Below, piece after piece: positions 22,974 through 33,461 of a DNA stretch of 64,000 bases. The stretch's first letter is position 1. Each line of letters starts with the position of its first letter. The DNA comes from Salvator merianae. Taxonomy: Eukaryota > Chordata > Lepidosauria > Squamata > Teiidae. Position numbers and translations under genes: made by a program. Where the stretch lies: the NCBI GenBank assembly GCA_003586115.2, contig QVOM02000073.1, positions 34,600,305 through 34,664,304 on the forward strand, given 5' to 3'. Under the pieces are notes generated by a model. That model saw nothing but the letters and a program-made list of their open reading frames with translations, searched no databases and was not told where the DNA came from.

Positions 22974-24303
22974 GGGCCTGTTCACACTTTCACCTAGCAA
23001 GCATCAAAAATACTTGTTAGTCAAGTGCATCCACACTTTCCAGAGGTCCGAGAGGCCAGGAGAGGGCTACATCCACTTCTGATCACTATTTCTTGCCAGT
23101 TGCCAAGGCAGCGGGCGGCCGCTTCCCGGCTGCTGCTATGGCAAGGATCAAGTACAGTTACCAATATTTGCACTGCAAATGCCAGTACCCATCTTCCGGT
23201 GTAGTTTCTGGCCACACAGTGCAGACAGTGTCTATGCTGCATGGTAAATTAGCACACTAGAACACACTAATTAGTCTGTACTATTGTGGTAAGTGTAAAA
23301 ACGCTCAGAAAGACTTGAAACCTTGCATGCATGCTTCCTAGAGAAGCATAAGCTTTGCACTTAGACATATGTATATTCTTAGAAAACATTTGTTTAATTG
23401 CATCGAGTTACTTCTATTTCCACCCATTTCATTATTGGGGTTAAATTTTACTGGCAGCTTCTGTTTCTGTTGTTCGTTCTGGGTAGCAAGGGGCTCTAGC
23501 AGCACTTTAGAGACTAACAAAGAAAAAGAAGTTGGTAGCACGAGCTTCCATAGACTAAACCTACTTCGTGAGATGCATGGAGTGAAGTGCCTAGGGACAG
23601 AATAGCAATAGAAATGTGGAATCTGGGTGTGGTGATGAGGTGACAAGTTGAATATGATGATGATTGTTAAGGCATTATTATAGTTTGCACCTCTGTTCAT
23701 ACATAATGCCTTAATGATCATCATTATATTTAACTTGTCAACTCACCACCACAGTCTAGAGTTCCTAGGAACTTCACTCCATGCATCTCATGAAGTAGGC
23801 TTAATCTATGTCTGTTTTCACACTTACTATGATAGCATAGACTAATTAGCATAGTAATTTACCACACAGCACAGACACTGTCCACACTGTGCAGCTAAAA
23901 ACTGTACCTGAAAATGGCTACCAGCATTCACAGTGCAAATGCCAGTAGCCATGCCTAATCCTCGCCACGGCTGTGGTCAGGAAGCGGCCAGCCAGTGCCT
24001 TGCCAATCCACAGGCCCGTGCAGTGCACAGGCGCACACATGCATGATCAGTCGGTTGTGCATGCACAATGAGGAGATCGCACCCAAGATGGACACCACAC
24101 CAAAGGTAAGTGCGAATGGACCCTTACCACAAGCTCACTATGAGCTCCTGGTAAGGCTGCAGGCTACAGTTTTCTGCTCTACTGGTTGAAGCGATTGGGA
24201 GCAGTTGAATACTGCTTCCGGTTGCTTTGGCTGCCTTGTGGTGCGAACTCACTTAACTAGCAAGCAGCCTAGATGTTTGCTAATATCAAGTGTGAACAGG
24301 CCC
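22974..24303. mobile_element. Large element with perfect 16-bp GGGCC inverted ends
   Basis: The left end GGGCCTGTTCACACTT is the exact complement of the right end AAGTGTGAACAGGCCC. The subterminal words CTAGCAAGCA on both sides are also related. The interior is composite: a CpG-containing part with CGCACACATGCATGATC-like words near 24000, and a separate foldback at 23549-23811. There is no transposase. The flanks (AGA/TAT) give no clear target duplication. It belongs with the elements at 3021, 27602, 43379 and 45242. Confidence 0.8.
23549..23811. repeat. Long inverted repeat (hairpin) with 30-base loop
   Basis: The left arm 23549-23678 (CATAGACTAAACCTACTTCG ... TTGTTAAGGCATTAT) pairs with the right arm 23706-23811 (ATAATGCCTTAATGATCATC ... 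CTACTTCATGAGATGC on the complement). The left arm carries about 20 extra bases. It probably arose as two head-to-head copies of one repeat. Confidence 0.85.
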
Positions 24304-24305
24304 TA

Positions 24306-24415
24306 TGAAAGCTCAGGCTACCAACTTCTTTTTCTCTGTTAGTCTCTAAGGTGCTGTTAGCTCTCTTTGCTAGACTGATCTAGACTAACATGGATACATC
24401 TTTCAATTCTGTTTT
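24306..24415. repeat. Dispersed repeat, inverted copy of 23490-23548
   Basis: The words GCTACCAACTTCTTTTTCTC and TGTTAGTCTCTAAGGTGCTG are the complement of CAGCACTTTAGAGACTAACA and AAGAAAAAGAAGTTGGTAGC at 23500-23540. The stretch ends with TAGACTAACATGGATACATC, a sequence common in reptile interspersed repeats. Confidence 0.6.
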
Positions 24416-24528
24416 TATGTGTTTTAATTGAGACCTTAGAGTATAGGATGAGATGTAAATGGAAATAAATTAATATTCAACAGCCCCTTATTAATCAAAG
24501 CAAAATACGAATATATTTTTTGTGATGG

Positions 24529-24656
24529 GATGAATGCAGCCAGTTTCCCCAACTGGTAAAAGGCAGCCCTTATATCTGTACAGATAACTATGACCCTGTC
24601 TGTGGAAGTGATCATGTGACCTACCCCAACAAATGTGAGCTATGTGCAGCAAGAAG
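24529..24656 (+). pseudogene. Relic Kazal-domain exon (first half) with lost acceptor
   Basis: The 128-nt frame encodes D-E-C-S-Q-F-P ... [22 protein letters not shown], then E-L-C-A-A-R. These are cysteines 1-5 of a Kazal inhibitor with family spacings (13, 7, 10 and 2 residues between them). The exon length is identical to both first-half exons of gene A, and it ends at a good donor (AAG|GTGAGG) in the same phase 2. By homology the P1 residue is Asp, two residues after Cys2. The base pair before the exon is GG (24527-24528), where gene A has AG, and no nearby AG restores the frame including Cys1. No second-half exon was found downstream, and a hAT element begins at 24672. It could be a dead domain of gene A, a separate pseudogene, or a live exon if the GG is a sequencing error. 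Confidence 0.75.
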
Positions 24657-24671
24657 GTGAGGAGGTGCTTA

Positions 24672-24965
24672 CAGTGGTGTAGGAAGGGGGGGTGGGCCAC
24701 CCCAGGCGGCACATTGTTCCGGGCGGCACGTTGTCCCGGGCAGCACATGTAGCCAGGTCCTTCTGTGCCCGCCCGGCATGCAAAGTTTTGCCGGAGCGCG
24801 AGTGCGAAGGAGAACACAGCGCCGTGTGATGCCGCGTGGGGCCGCACCCGGCCGGCAATTACCGGAGTGGTGGCGGGGGTAGGAGGCTGCAGGGCAGGGC
24901 GCCCTTGCTCACGCTCCTCTGTCGCGGCATGGCCCCAGGCAGCAAAAACTTCAGCTACGCCGCTG
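24672..24965. mobile_element. hAT-type non-autonomous element beside the Kazal relic
   Basis: Starts CAGTGGTGTAGG and ends CTACGCCGCTG, the ends of the family at 5117-5791. It is flanked by GGTGCTTA (24664-24671) and GGTGCTCA (24966-24973), a 7-of-8 target duplication. The interior shares CCCCAGGCGGC and GGCAGCAAAAACTTC-type words with the family but lacks the 33-bp minisatellite. The insertion starts 15 bases downstream of the Kazal exon donor. Confidence 0.9.
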
Positions 24966-25025
24966 GGTGCTCAAACTGTTATTTCTGTTGTTCCCTGAGC
25001 ATTCTTAGCAGTATAGATTCAGAGG

Positions 25026-25150
25026 CTCTTTTGGCACTGGACTTTGTTCCTGATTATATCCCTCCAGGCCTGCTGTAGTCTACACTAGCATGCGGATGGC
25101 AGACCTCTAGTTCAAGATATAATCCGGAATAAGGCCCAGTGCCAAAAGGG
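25026..25150. mobile_element. Short foldback MITE, copy 1
   Basis: Left arm CTCTTTTGGCACTGGACTTT and right arm AAGGCCCAGTGCCAAAAGGG are complementary over most of 35 bases, enclosing AGGCCTGCTGTAGTCTACAC. A second copy with the same core and ends is at 27351-27492. Confidence 0.8.
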
Positions 25151-26178
25151 CCTGAATGCAATAGTAAAAATCAGAAAACTGATTTCTTTTAACTTATCTA
25201 ACAGTACTTCTTCATTTGTAGGGAAACAGGGAAGAATATTACAATATAATATAATGGGCCATGCAAAGAAAAGGTATTTACTAAAAATATATCACTTTTT
25301 ATTATCAACATAATTCTGAAAATATTAAAACTGATAACTTTATATTTCTCCAGGATGTATGGAAAACTCTTTACTTCCAGTCACACAGGAAAGTGAGGGC
25401 TCATTTATAAAGAGGTGTTACTTTTCTGTTTTGAATACTTGCGTGTATTTCCTATATACTCTTTCTATATAGTGCCACAGGTTTTTTTCCAGTGCATAGT
25501 GTAGAGGAGCCTTTTTCTTGGAATCTGGAAGGCGTGTGCTGGATCTATGCCTGACAATACCAGGCAAGTATGGGAAATGCCTAATCTACCTGGTAAGTGA
25601 CATGCAAGGGAGGAGCTGCCAGACACAACTGAAATGTTGGGAGCTTGTCAGCATTGTGGCTTGATCACCAGACAGTCCCAGTGCTATGTCAAGGAAGTAA
25701 AAATTAGGAAGTAAAAATGCTGTTACTAGCTGGCATGTTCGTGACTAACTAGCTGTCTGGTGAAGTCCTTCAGTGTAGCGTCGCAGGGGACTTCCAGAAG
25801 CTTGCCTCATATATGAAAAAGTACAAAAGGAAGGGGCAGAGAGACGGCAAGTTCCAAGAAGTGCCTTGAGACACTATTTCAAATGATTTCATCAGACAGC
25901 TGCTAAGTCATAGACAAGGTAGGCTTTCCTGTTAACATCTGGAAGGTCCTTAGGTAATCAGCCTGTGACCAGTGCAATGACTACTCGACACGGTTGCCAA
26001 AAGCTGTAGAAAATCTGCCAAACATCAGATACACCTGGTTTTTTAAAAAGCTTTTCCTATAGCTAGGTTAACTGGTTTGGCAGTTTCTGTGCCCAGCCTG
26101 CTACTAGCCTAGATAGCAAAATGTTTCTTGCCAGCAGTGCAGTCAGCAGTGACAACTTGTGCAGCAGAACTGATAGGA

Positions 26179-26209
<31 letters not shown>

Positions 26210-27350
26210 CATGTGTGCATGTGTGCATGCCTTTAGAGGATCAGATTAGACAGATCAAGTCTGTGTCTCTAAAGGCATCTTAACTGAGACCAGTTTCCAT
26301 TACTTCCAATGGTGACCAACTGCCCTGAGAGTTTGTTTAATGTGCCTTTATTGTGTAATGGAGGTACAGCCCAAATCTGAGCCCCCCATCAAATCTCACC
26401 CCCTTCCCCACCATCCTGTGGGCTCTTCTGTATACAAAACAAGTGTTTGTAGCTCTCATTTGTCTTGCACAAGACACCATTTTTCAGCATCAGCCAATGC
26501 ATATTTCCAAAGCGCTCAAATATTTCAGAGGAGCTAAAAGCAAGAATGTGAGTCGCCGTGATCTGATTTTCAAAATAAATTCTGCTCCTGCCAATTCCAA
26601 CAGGCATTTATCAGATCTGGTTGTCAGCAATAAATTCAATGAGGTGTCTACAATGTGGTTAAACAAAGATTTAATTTATTGCCATACGTCATACTGCTTG
26701 TGACACATATTGATTCACGGTGATCTGAGTAGAACTTAATGTGTATGGAAAACCCACTATGTTCATCCTGAAACAATTAAAATGTTCCCCGTTGAATGGC
26801 TGAATAATTGACAGAGGAATGATTCCTGTGCTCACTTGCCTTAATGATTACGTGAATGGCTTTGGCAAGGGTAAAGGTTCATCACAGCTAGCACATTCAA
26901 ATCTGTACTATTAGTTCTAAGGGCCAGTGGTAAATTGCTGTTTCAACATTGTGTTCATTTTTAAAAGCTGGCCAAGTATTTGTGGGAATGCTTTTATATG
27001 AATTCCTTCCTGCATAAAACAGGAGTTTGGGCTCCCTGACCTCAATGGCTCCTTAAAACTCTGTTTCTGAATTTACACATGTGGAAGACACTGGCAGTGT
27101 ACAAGCAACTTCCCTGTGCCACACTCCACAAAGCCATGTTTTGAGATGTGCTCAAAATGCCAACCTCCAAGGCCATTTCTAGCATATCATCAAATAGTGC
27201 CATGTTATCATTTCAGGGAATTTCATTCCAAAGTTTCAAAGTTCAAGAGGGTGTGAAAGCATGTAGCTTGAAGACACCACATGCTCCGGAGCAGCAGGTG
27301 CTACAACACACACATCCATTGTGGGGGAGGGATATCGTCTAATTGTTAGA
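25151..27350. other. Non-coding between relic exon and MITE; (GT)n at 26181-26209
   Basis: Searched for the second half of the relic Kazal domain and for leader exons; none was found. A perfect (GT)n run of about 14 units lies at 26181-26209, followed by CATGTGTGCATGTGTGCATG. Confidence 0.45.
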
Positions 27351-27492
27351 CCCTTCCTGCACTGGATTATATTTTGGAAAAGAGGACTGCCATTTGCATG
27401 CCACCCGAGGCCTGCAGTAGTCTACACCAGCATGCAGACAGAAGACCCCTATTCCAGGATAAAATCCAGAATAAGGCCCAGTGCAAAAAGGG
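27351..27492. mobile_element. Short foldback MITE, copy 2
   Basis: Starts CCCTTCCTGCACTGGATTAT and ends AAGGCCCAGTGCAAAAAGGG. The core AGGCCTGCAGTAGTCTACAC matches the copy at 25026. Confidence 0.8.
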
Positions 27493-27601
27493 TTTTAGAT
27501 TCACTTTCAGACAGATCTCACTATAGAGGTACTTAAGAGGCTTCCTGTGTCAGGTGCAAAAACAACTTTGTCAATTCATCACATCTGAGTTGGGGAACTC
27601 T

Positions 27602-28743
27602 AGGCCTGTTTGCATTTCCCACTCTAGAATGGGCTAATTAACCCATTCTAGGGTGGAATAGACCCGTCTGCATGATGGGGCCTAAAAACTTACCTTAGGC
27701 TGGCTACGGGCATTCATGAGTGCAAATGCCGGTAGCCATGCCTGATCCTTGCCATGACATCAGCTGGCAAGTGGCTAGCCACTGCCATGGTGACCAGCAG
27801 CAGCTCCACTCACATGCGTGCGCATGCACAATGGGCAATTCGGCCCTACCCCTTTTACGCGGGCCTGAATAGGCCTGCATGAGACCCCAGTCAGGTCCAT
27901 GCTGCTGTGATCAGGCCTGGGATGCCGGATTGGGCTGCGCTGCACCCCATCCAGTCTTTTGGTGCCCGATCATGGGCATGAAGGATGGTTGCCACAGCAG
28001 TGGCCGGCAAGTGTCAGGCCGCTGCCATGGCAACCAGAAGGCCCGCGCAATGTGCCTGCGTGGCAACATGGCTCATGCATGCACACTGGGCCCCTCCCCA
28101 TAGTGCAATTGGGCCTTCCCGATTGGGCCCGGGGCGCCCCAATCGGGTCTGCCTGACATGATTGGGGTGATCAGACTGCCCCGATCGGGCCAGGCAGGCC
28201 CCATCAGGGTGCCACAGGCCCAACGGGGAAGGCCCGATTGCGCTACAGAGAGGGGCCCAGTGCAAACGTATGAGCCACGTTGTCATGCATGTGCACTGCG
28301 TGGGCCTCCCAGTCATCATGGCAGCGGCCTGATGCTTGCAGGCTGCTGCTGTGGCGGCTGTCCTTTGCGCCCATGATCAGGCACCATAATGCCGGATGGG
28401 GCACAGTGTGACCCCATCTGGCGTCCCAGGCCCAATCACAGCGGTGTGAGCCCAACTGGGGCCTCCTGCGGGCCCCAGTATCCATCACACATGCGTGATG
28501 GGTGGGGTGATCACCTATAAGATGGCTACCACAGCCATGAAGAAGGTGAGTGTGAACGAATCCTCACCTGAAGCTCACTTTGAGCTTCAGGTGAGGATTC
28601 GGACACCTATTTCTTTCTCCAGCCGTAGTAGCGATCGGCAGTGGATGAGGTCCGCTGCCAGTCACTACAGCCATCTTCTGGTGCGAACACACATGACTAG
28701 CAAGCATGCCGTATGTTTGCTACTGTCAAGTGTGAAAAGGCCC
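27602..28743. mobile_element. Large GGGCC-type TIR element with TCT target duplication
   Basis: The left end AGGCCTGTTTGCATTTCC and right end CAAGTGTGAAAAGGCCC are imperfect inverted repeats. The subterminal CTAGCAAGCA block near 28700 matches that near 24260. TCT flanks both ends (27599-27601 and 28744-28746). The interior is CpG-rich with many ATCGGGC and CAGGCC words. No transposase is encoded. Confidence 0.7.
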
Positions 28744-30588
28744 TCTGTTCTGTCTGGGATAGCAATATCACAAGCTGGATCTCTGCTGGAAGCAGGACAT
28801 TGTTTCAAAGACTGATGTTTCCATGCAAATATAGCTGAAAGTTGTTATCAGTGACAATTGTGTTACATTTGTGCAGATGTTGGCAGTTTTAGTGGCTTGA
28901 GAGAGTCAATGAAGCTCAGAGTAAACAAATATATATATATATATTTATATTCTATGAGGCTGTACACATAGCTATAACTTTAAGAATAATCCAATTCAAC
29001 ATAATAAGGAATACTGCCTGCAGAAAAGCTTTGTGCTTATCCTGTTTATAGTCAAGGCCCTTATAATTCTCTATTTTAAGCAGGATCCACATAGCACCTT
29101 TTGATGCTTTCAGTGCACCATGAAGGTGCAGCATCTGCATGACACTGCCCCTGCTTACACATTCAGTGTGCAAAAGAGTGCAGCATACACGCAGGCACGA
29201 TGTTCTTCCCACACCATTCTGACACAAGTGCTGCTATAGTGCTCAGAGCTCTTCATCCTGCTCTCCCCTTGTGGAAGCAGCCCTGCTACCACCACCACTT
29301 AAGAGGACTTGCTGCCCTCCTTGGCAACATTCTTTGTTTTTGAACACAGGAAATAGCCCAATGGTCATTCCCTGTATCTGAAAAAAACACCTCATTGTCA
29401 GAATTGAAGACAGGGATTCCCTCATTTTGAGTCTGATAAAGGTGGGAGAGCAGCCTCTACCCCCTCCTGTCATGATCAAAACTGGAAATACTCTTTCTGT
29501 GGTTGTGGTGGCAGGGGAGAAGCAGCCCCCTTCTCACCTGTCATGAAGAAAGTTGGGATACCCCTGGCTTTGATCATGACAAGCAGCAGAGCACCAAAGC
29601 TGTGCAGACAGCACTTTACTGCATTAATAATAGAGCTACTTAAGCAGTGCTACACTTAACCTGGAAGGAGGAAGTCAGAAACTTCAAGTGTTCCATCCCA
29701 TCTGAGTGCAGATCCTGTCCTAGATTTGCTACAATTTTCAGTTAGGGCTTTGCTCTTAGTCACATTTACATGTGCAGCAGAGGTACAAATGGCATGGGGA
29801 GTTTTTTATATTGCAAGTTTTACAATGAGAAATTTTTTTTAGAGGTAGTTAGGAGGTTGGAGTTTGTTTTGTGCAAAAATACTGCGAATGATTGCAAGAA
29901 CTGTGTAAGAGCGATAATAAGATTTTCAAACACAATCACATAAACATGCTGCCATTCACCTTCTTCCTTTCACCTCAACCGCTGGACCACAAACTTCAGC
30001 TGCTCTTCAGTCATAAGTGGGGAGCATAATAGACTTATTTACACATTTGTCCCTAGGCCAATGAAACTGAAAGCGGGAAGATACTAAGGATGTGTAGTGA
30101 TACCTTCACACTGAATTCCCCCAGTTCAGGGAAACTGAGAGTAATCTGATCTTCAGTCTGAATGTGGTATTTAACCATAGTTTCATCTAGTGCCAGAAAA
30201 ACAGAAACATCACAACCACTGGCATTTCGTTCACATGCACTGAAATTAAAAATTAAAAGCTTACTGAGCACTCAACATCAGTCTGCCCCTCCCCTCTTTC
30301 AAGAACATTCTAGGCTAGACATGGTGGATTGGAGATGGGATGGGAACACAGATGCCTCATGCTACTATCTCTAATGTGCTTTTGAGCTGCTCTTTTTTTA
30401 TTATTATTTGCTGCACGTGAACGCAGCCTCAGTTTTGCTGAGACCTGCTTTACTGGGGGAATCCAGTGTGAAGATAGTTCCAGCATCATCTACACTCCCC
30501 TAAAATCTTCCAAATCTTAGCTTCATTGGTCTAAAGATAAAGAAGTGAATGAGTTAGTTATGGTCCCCGCTAATGGCCGACTTACAGC
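28744..30588. other. Non-coding; decayed MITE sequence near 30150-30430
   Basis: A short (AT)n at 28930-28943. The segment 30150-30430 (CAAGAACATTCTAGGC, GGATTGGAGATGGGATGGGA, TGCTTTTGAGCTGC, GTGAACGCAGCC) matches the MITE family at 39729-40317. Nothing coding was recognised. Confidence 0.5.
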
Positions 30589-30937
30589 TAGATTTTGTTG
30601 TGCAATCATAGAAGAGAAACGAAGAAGGGAAAACAGTAAAAAGGAAGGGAAAGCAGTAAAAATGTAAAAAGAAAATGAATATAGCAGATGCAGATACAAC
30701 TGGATTTTGTTGTGAAATGATAGAGGAGAAAAGAAGGGAAAGCAGTAAAAAGAGGAAGGGAAAGCAGTAAAAAGAGGAAGAAAAAGCAGTAAAATGTAAA
30801 ATGAAACTGAGTACAGCAGATGCAGATACAGCTGGATTTTGTTGTGCAATGGTAGAGGAGAAAAGAAGGGAAAACAGTAAAAAGAGGAAGGGAAAGCAGT
30901 AAAAATGTCAAAATTAAATAAGTGCAGCAGATGCAGG
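30589..30937. repeat. Purine-rich tandem repeat, three units of 105-131 bp
   Basis: Units start TGGATTTTGTTGTGAAATGA or a close variant, at about 30589, 30702 and 30833. Each continues through GAAGGGAAAGCAGTAAAAA blocks and ends with AGCAGATGCAGATACAGC. The inner block GAGGAAGGGAAAGCAGTAAAAA is itself repeated two to three times, which explains the unequal unit lengths. Open frames on the minus strand are a consequence of the pyrimidine bias. Confidence 0.9.
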
Positions 30938-33333
30938 TTTGTCAACTTTTCTCAGAGTGGAGCTTCTCCAATTCTTTAGTAGACCCTGCTTTTTTCTATT
31001 GAACTTTTTTCAACTTGATTGTATCCTTTTTGATGTACGTATCCCATGCGCTAACTCCAGTAGCCCCATTTATTTCCATAAGGAAATTATAGTAATGGAA
31101 CTGGACTAAAACGTCCTTCACATAGAAGCCAATCAGAGGATGCCTTCCAAACTAATACAAATAGAGGTCATTCAGCCACCCTATTTATGTTTTTTTCACC
31201 CAGAAAAATTCTCATTTAGCTTAGTACTTTGAGCAGGATTCATATTGCCCTTTGGACTGTGCCAGAAGGACACCAGCTACATGATGACTTCACATCACCA
31301 TGTACCAAAAAAGGGTCTGCAGATCAAAATTCAACACTTTGAATGTGGTCCATAATCAAACTAAAAGAATAGAGGGTCTGCTTACAACCATTTGCAATCA
31401 GTTTGTTTGCATACACTGCATCAACCTCGACAGCGATCCATTAAAAGAGAATACAAAATCTGACAGAAGGATGCCTTTGAAGGCAGATCATGGCATATTT
31501 AATCAAACACTGCTTGGCTCAGTGTGTACGCTGTGAATTGCTTGAGAAAAAGTGAGACATGCTGCACATAATTTTCAATCACTTCTCTGTCTCTGAAATT
31601 GCACTGCAGCATGATGAAACAGATGACTGCTAATGGACTGATTATGTTAGAATGATCAAGTCTGCATAGAAATCTGCAGTTCACAACATGGCTTTGAAAG
31701 GCAACTGTATATACACTGAATTACAATGGTAAAGATACTGTAACATTTTTGCCAAACAGAAACTGAAGGCCTTTCTACGCTGACAAGCATAGATCCAGAT
31801 CTGGTGATCTGGAAATGAAAATTCATCCCAAGGTTGGGATGGATTGCGCTAAGACCAGAGCAATGCTGTCTGCATGGTGGTCTGCTCTAGCCATTGCACT
31901 GGCCCCAAAACTTGCATATGCTTCAGAGCAGCTCCAATGGTCAGGAACTAAATTTCCTGCCCTTTGAGCCCCGGGGGATCCATTTTTGTGGTGTGCTTTG
32001 CTGTACCACCAAAATGGGTCCATCAGTAGTCTGGAAAATGGAGGAGTGCACCTTCTACATGCTTCTGTGATCCATACTCAACCGGGCTAATACACCAGTA
32101 GTTCTCAATGTCAAGCAGTACCGGTGATCTGGATCAGGAGCTTGCTGATTCAGATCACATACTGTCCTGTGCAGACGGAGCATTATAGCTATGGGCAAGG
32201 CCTCCCATATTCCAAGCTAATGTGTAAAACGGAGGTCCTTAGTATAATTGTTGATGCAGAATACCAGCAAGTACATCACGTCTTCTACATCTGTTCCATT
32301 CTATCGTCATAGAAAAACAAGAAATTTCATCTACAATGGTGTATACATATATTTTGTGAACATGACCATAAACTATTGTACTGGGATTATATGGAAGTTT
32401 GGGGAAAACAATATCTTCTTGGTGCATGGGACAATATATATACCTTCAAACTGTTTTACTACCAGATAGAATTTGACCAGAAAGCATTCTGGTTGCTATC
32501 CCAAAGTTGCTAACTTCGGGTGTGTCCAGATTAACCATTTTTAAATCCGCCTGAATAAAAGGAGAAAATAATTCCTCAGCACACAGAAAAAAAAGCCGTC
32601 AATACCAAATTACATGTTTAATCACTTCATAACTCACCCATACAGCTTCAATACAGACAAAGCATGAAGCCTGCAAAGGGTGCTGCCCACTGATTGGTCC
32701 CTGGTTATGAAATCCCCTCCTCTCTGCTGAAGCACTTTCCAATTCCTTAACTCCTTAACTGCCAGGATTTTTTTGTTGTTTGCAAAAGAAACTTCTGAAA
32801 TTCTAGTGTCTCTCTCCCTCTCTCTCTCTCTCCCCCCACACACTCCTAGTTATTATATGAAATCTAGTGTGCTTTTTAAGTATAGAAGGCAGGATAGAAG
32901 TTATTTTTTTAGTTGCACTTTCACCTTCCTTTGATCTGTTTAATTGAGTGCAAAAGTTCCTGGTGCCAGCAAGAGCTTGCTGGTGCCCCTCCCTCTCTGT
33001 CCAGTTGTCTGATGGGTTCCTGCAAGGCTATGATTGGTGGAGGCACTCCCTGCTCAGCTCTCAGGTGACCCAAGAACTCTTTTCTCCCAACTGTTGAAGA
33101 GGCAAATATTTACAGGCTTGGAGATGCTTGGAGGTGGGGTAAGGCAAATTTTCTTACTTCCTTTGTGGGGCTCCTGGGTCAAATTTGCTGAGAAAGTGAC
33201 TGAAATACCTAGTCTGAACACACCCTTCATGCAAGCAATAAGGCAAAACTTTTAGTTTCTAAATGGTATATACCTCATCATTTCCTATTAAAAATAGATG
33301 TTTTTTAAGAACACTTTGTTCTTGATTTCAAAG
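30938..33333. other. Upstream region of gene A exons, no leader exon seen
   Basis: I looked for a signal-peptide exon and a short second exon like those of gene B and found none with good splice sites and matching phase. A CT-rich run lies at 32810-32834. The true 5' exons may lie further left, or be too diverged to spot by eye. Confidence 0.4.
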
Positions 33334-33461
33334 GATGAATGTAGTAAATTTCCAGAGCCACCAATGGGCCATCCTCCTGCATGTACACAAGAGTTTGCAC
33401 TCATCTGTGGAAGCGATGGTGAGTCTTATCACAACCTGTGCTTATTTTGTGCTGCTAAAAG
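33334..33461 (+). CDS. Gene A, Kazal domain 1, first-half exon
   Basis: Encodes D-E-C-S-K-F-P-E-P-P ... A-C-T-Q-E-F-A-L-I-C-G-S-D-G-E-S-Y-H-N-L-C, then L-F-C-A-A-K plus two bases. Cysteines 1-5 have spacings 13, 7, 10 and 2, as in ovomucoid domains. Homology places the P1 reactive residue at Gln (C-T-Q-E), which would not favour trypsin. The acceptor is TTGATTTCAAAG. The donor is AAAAG|GCAAGT, a GC donor with otherwise perfect consensus. The next GT, 5 nt on, would break the frame with the following exon, so a GC-AG intron is the better reading. Confidence 0.93.
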
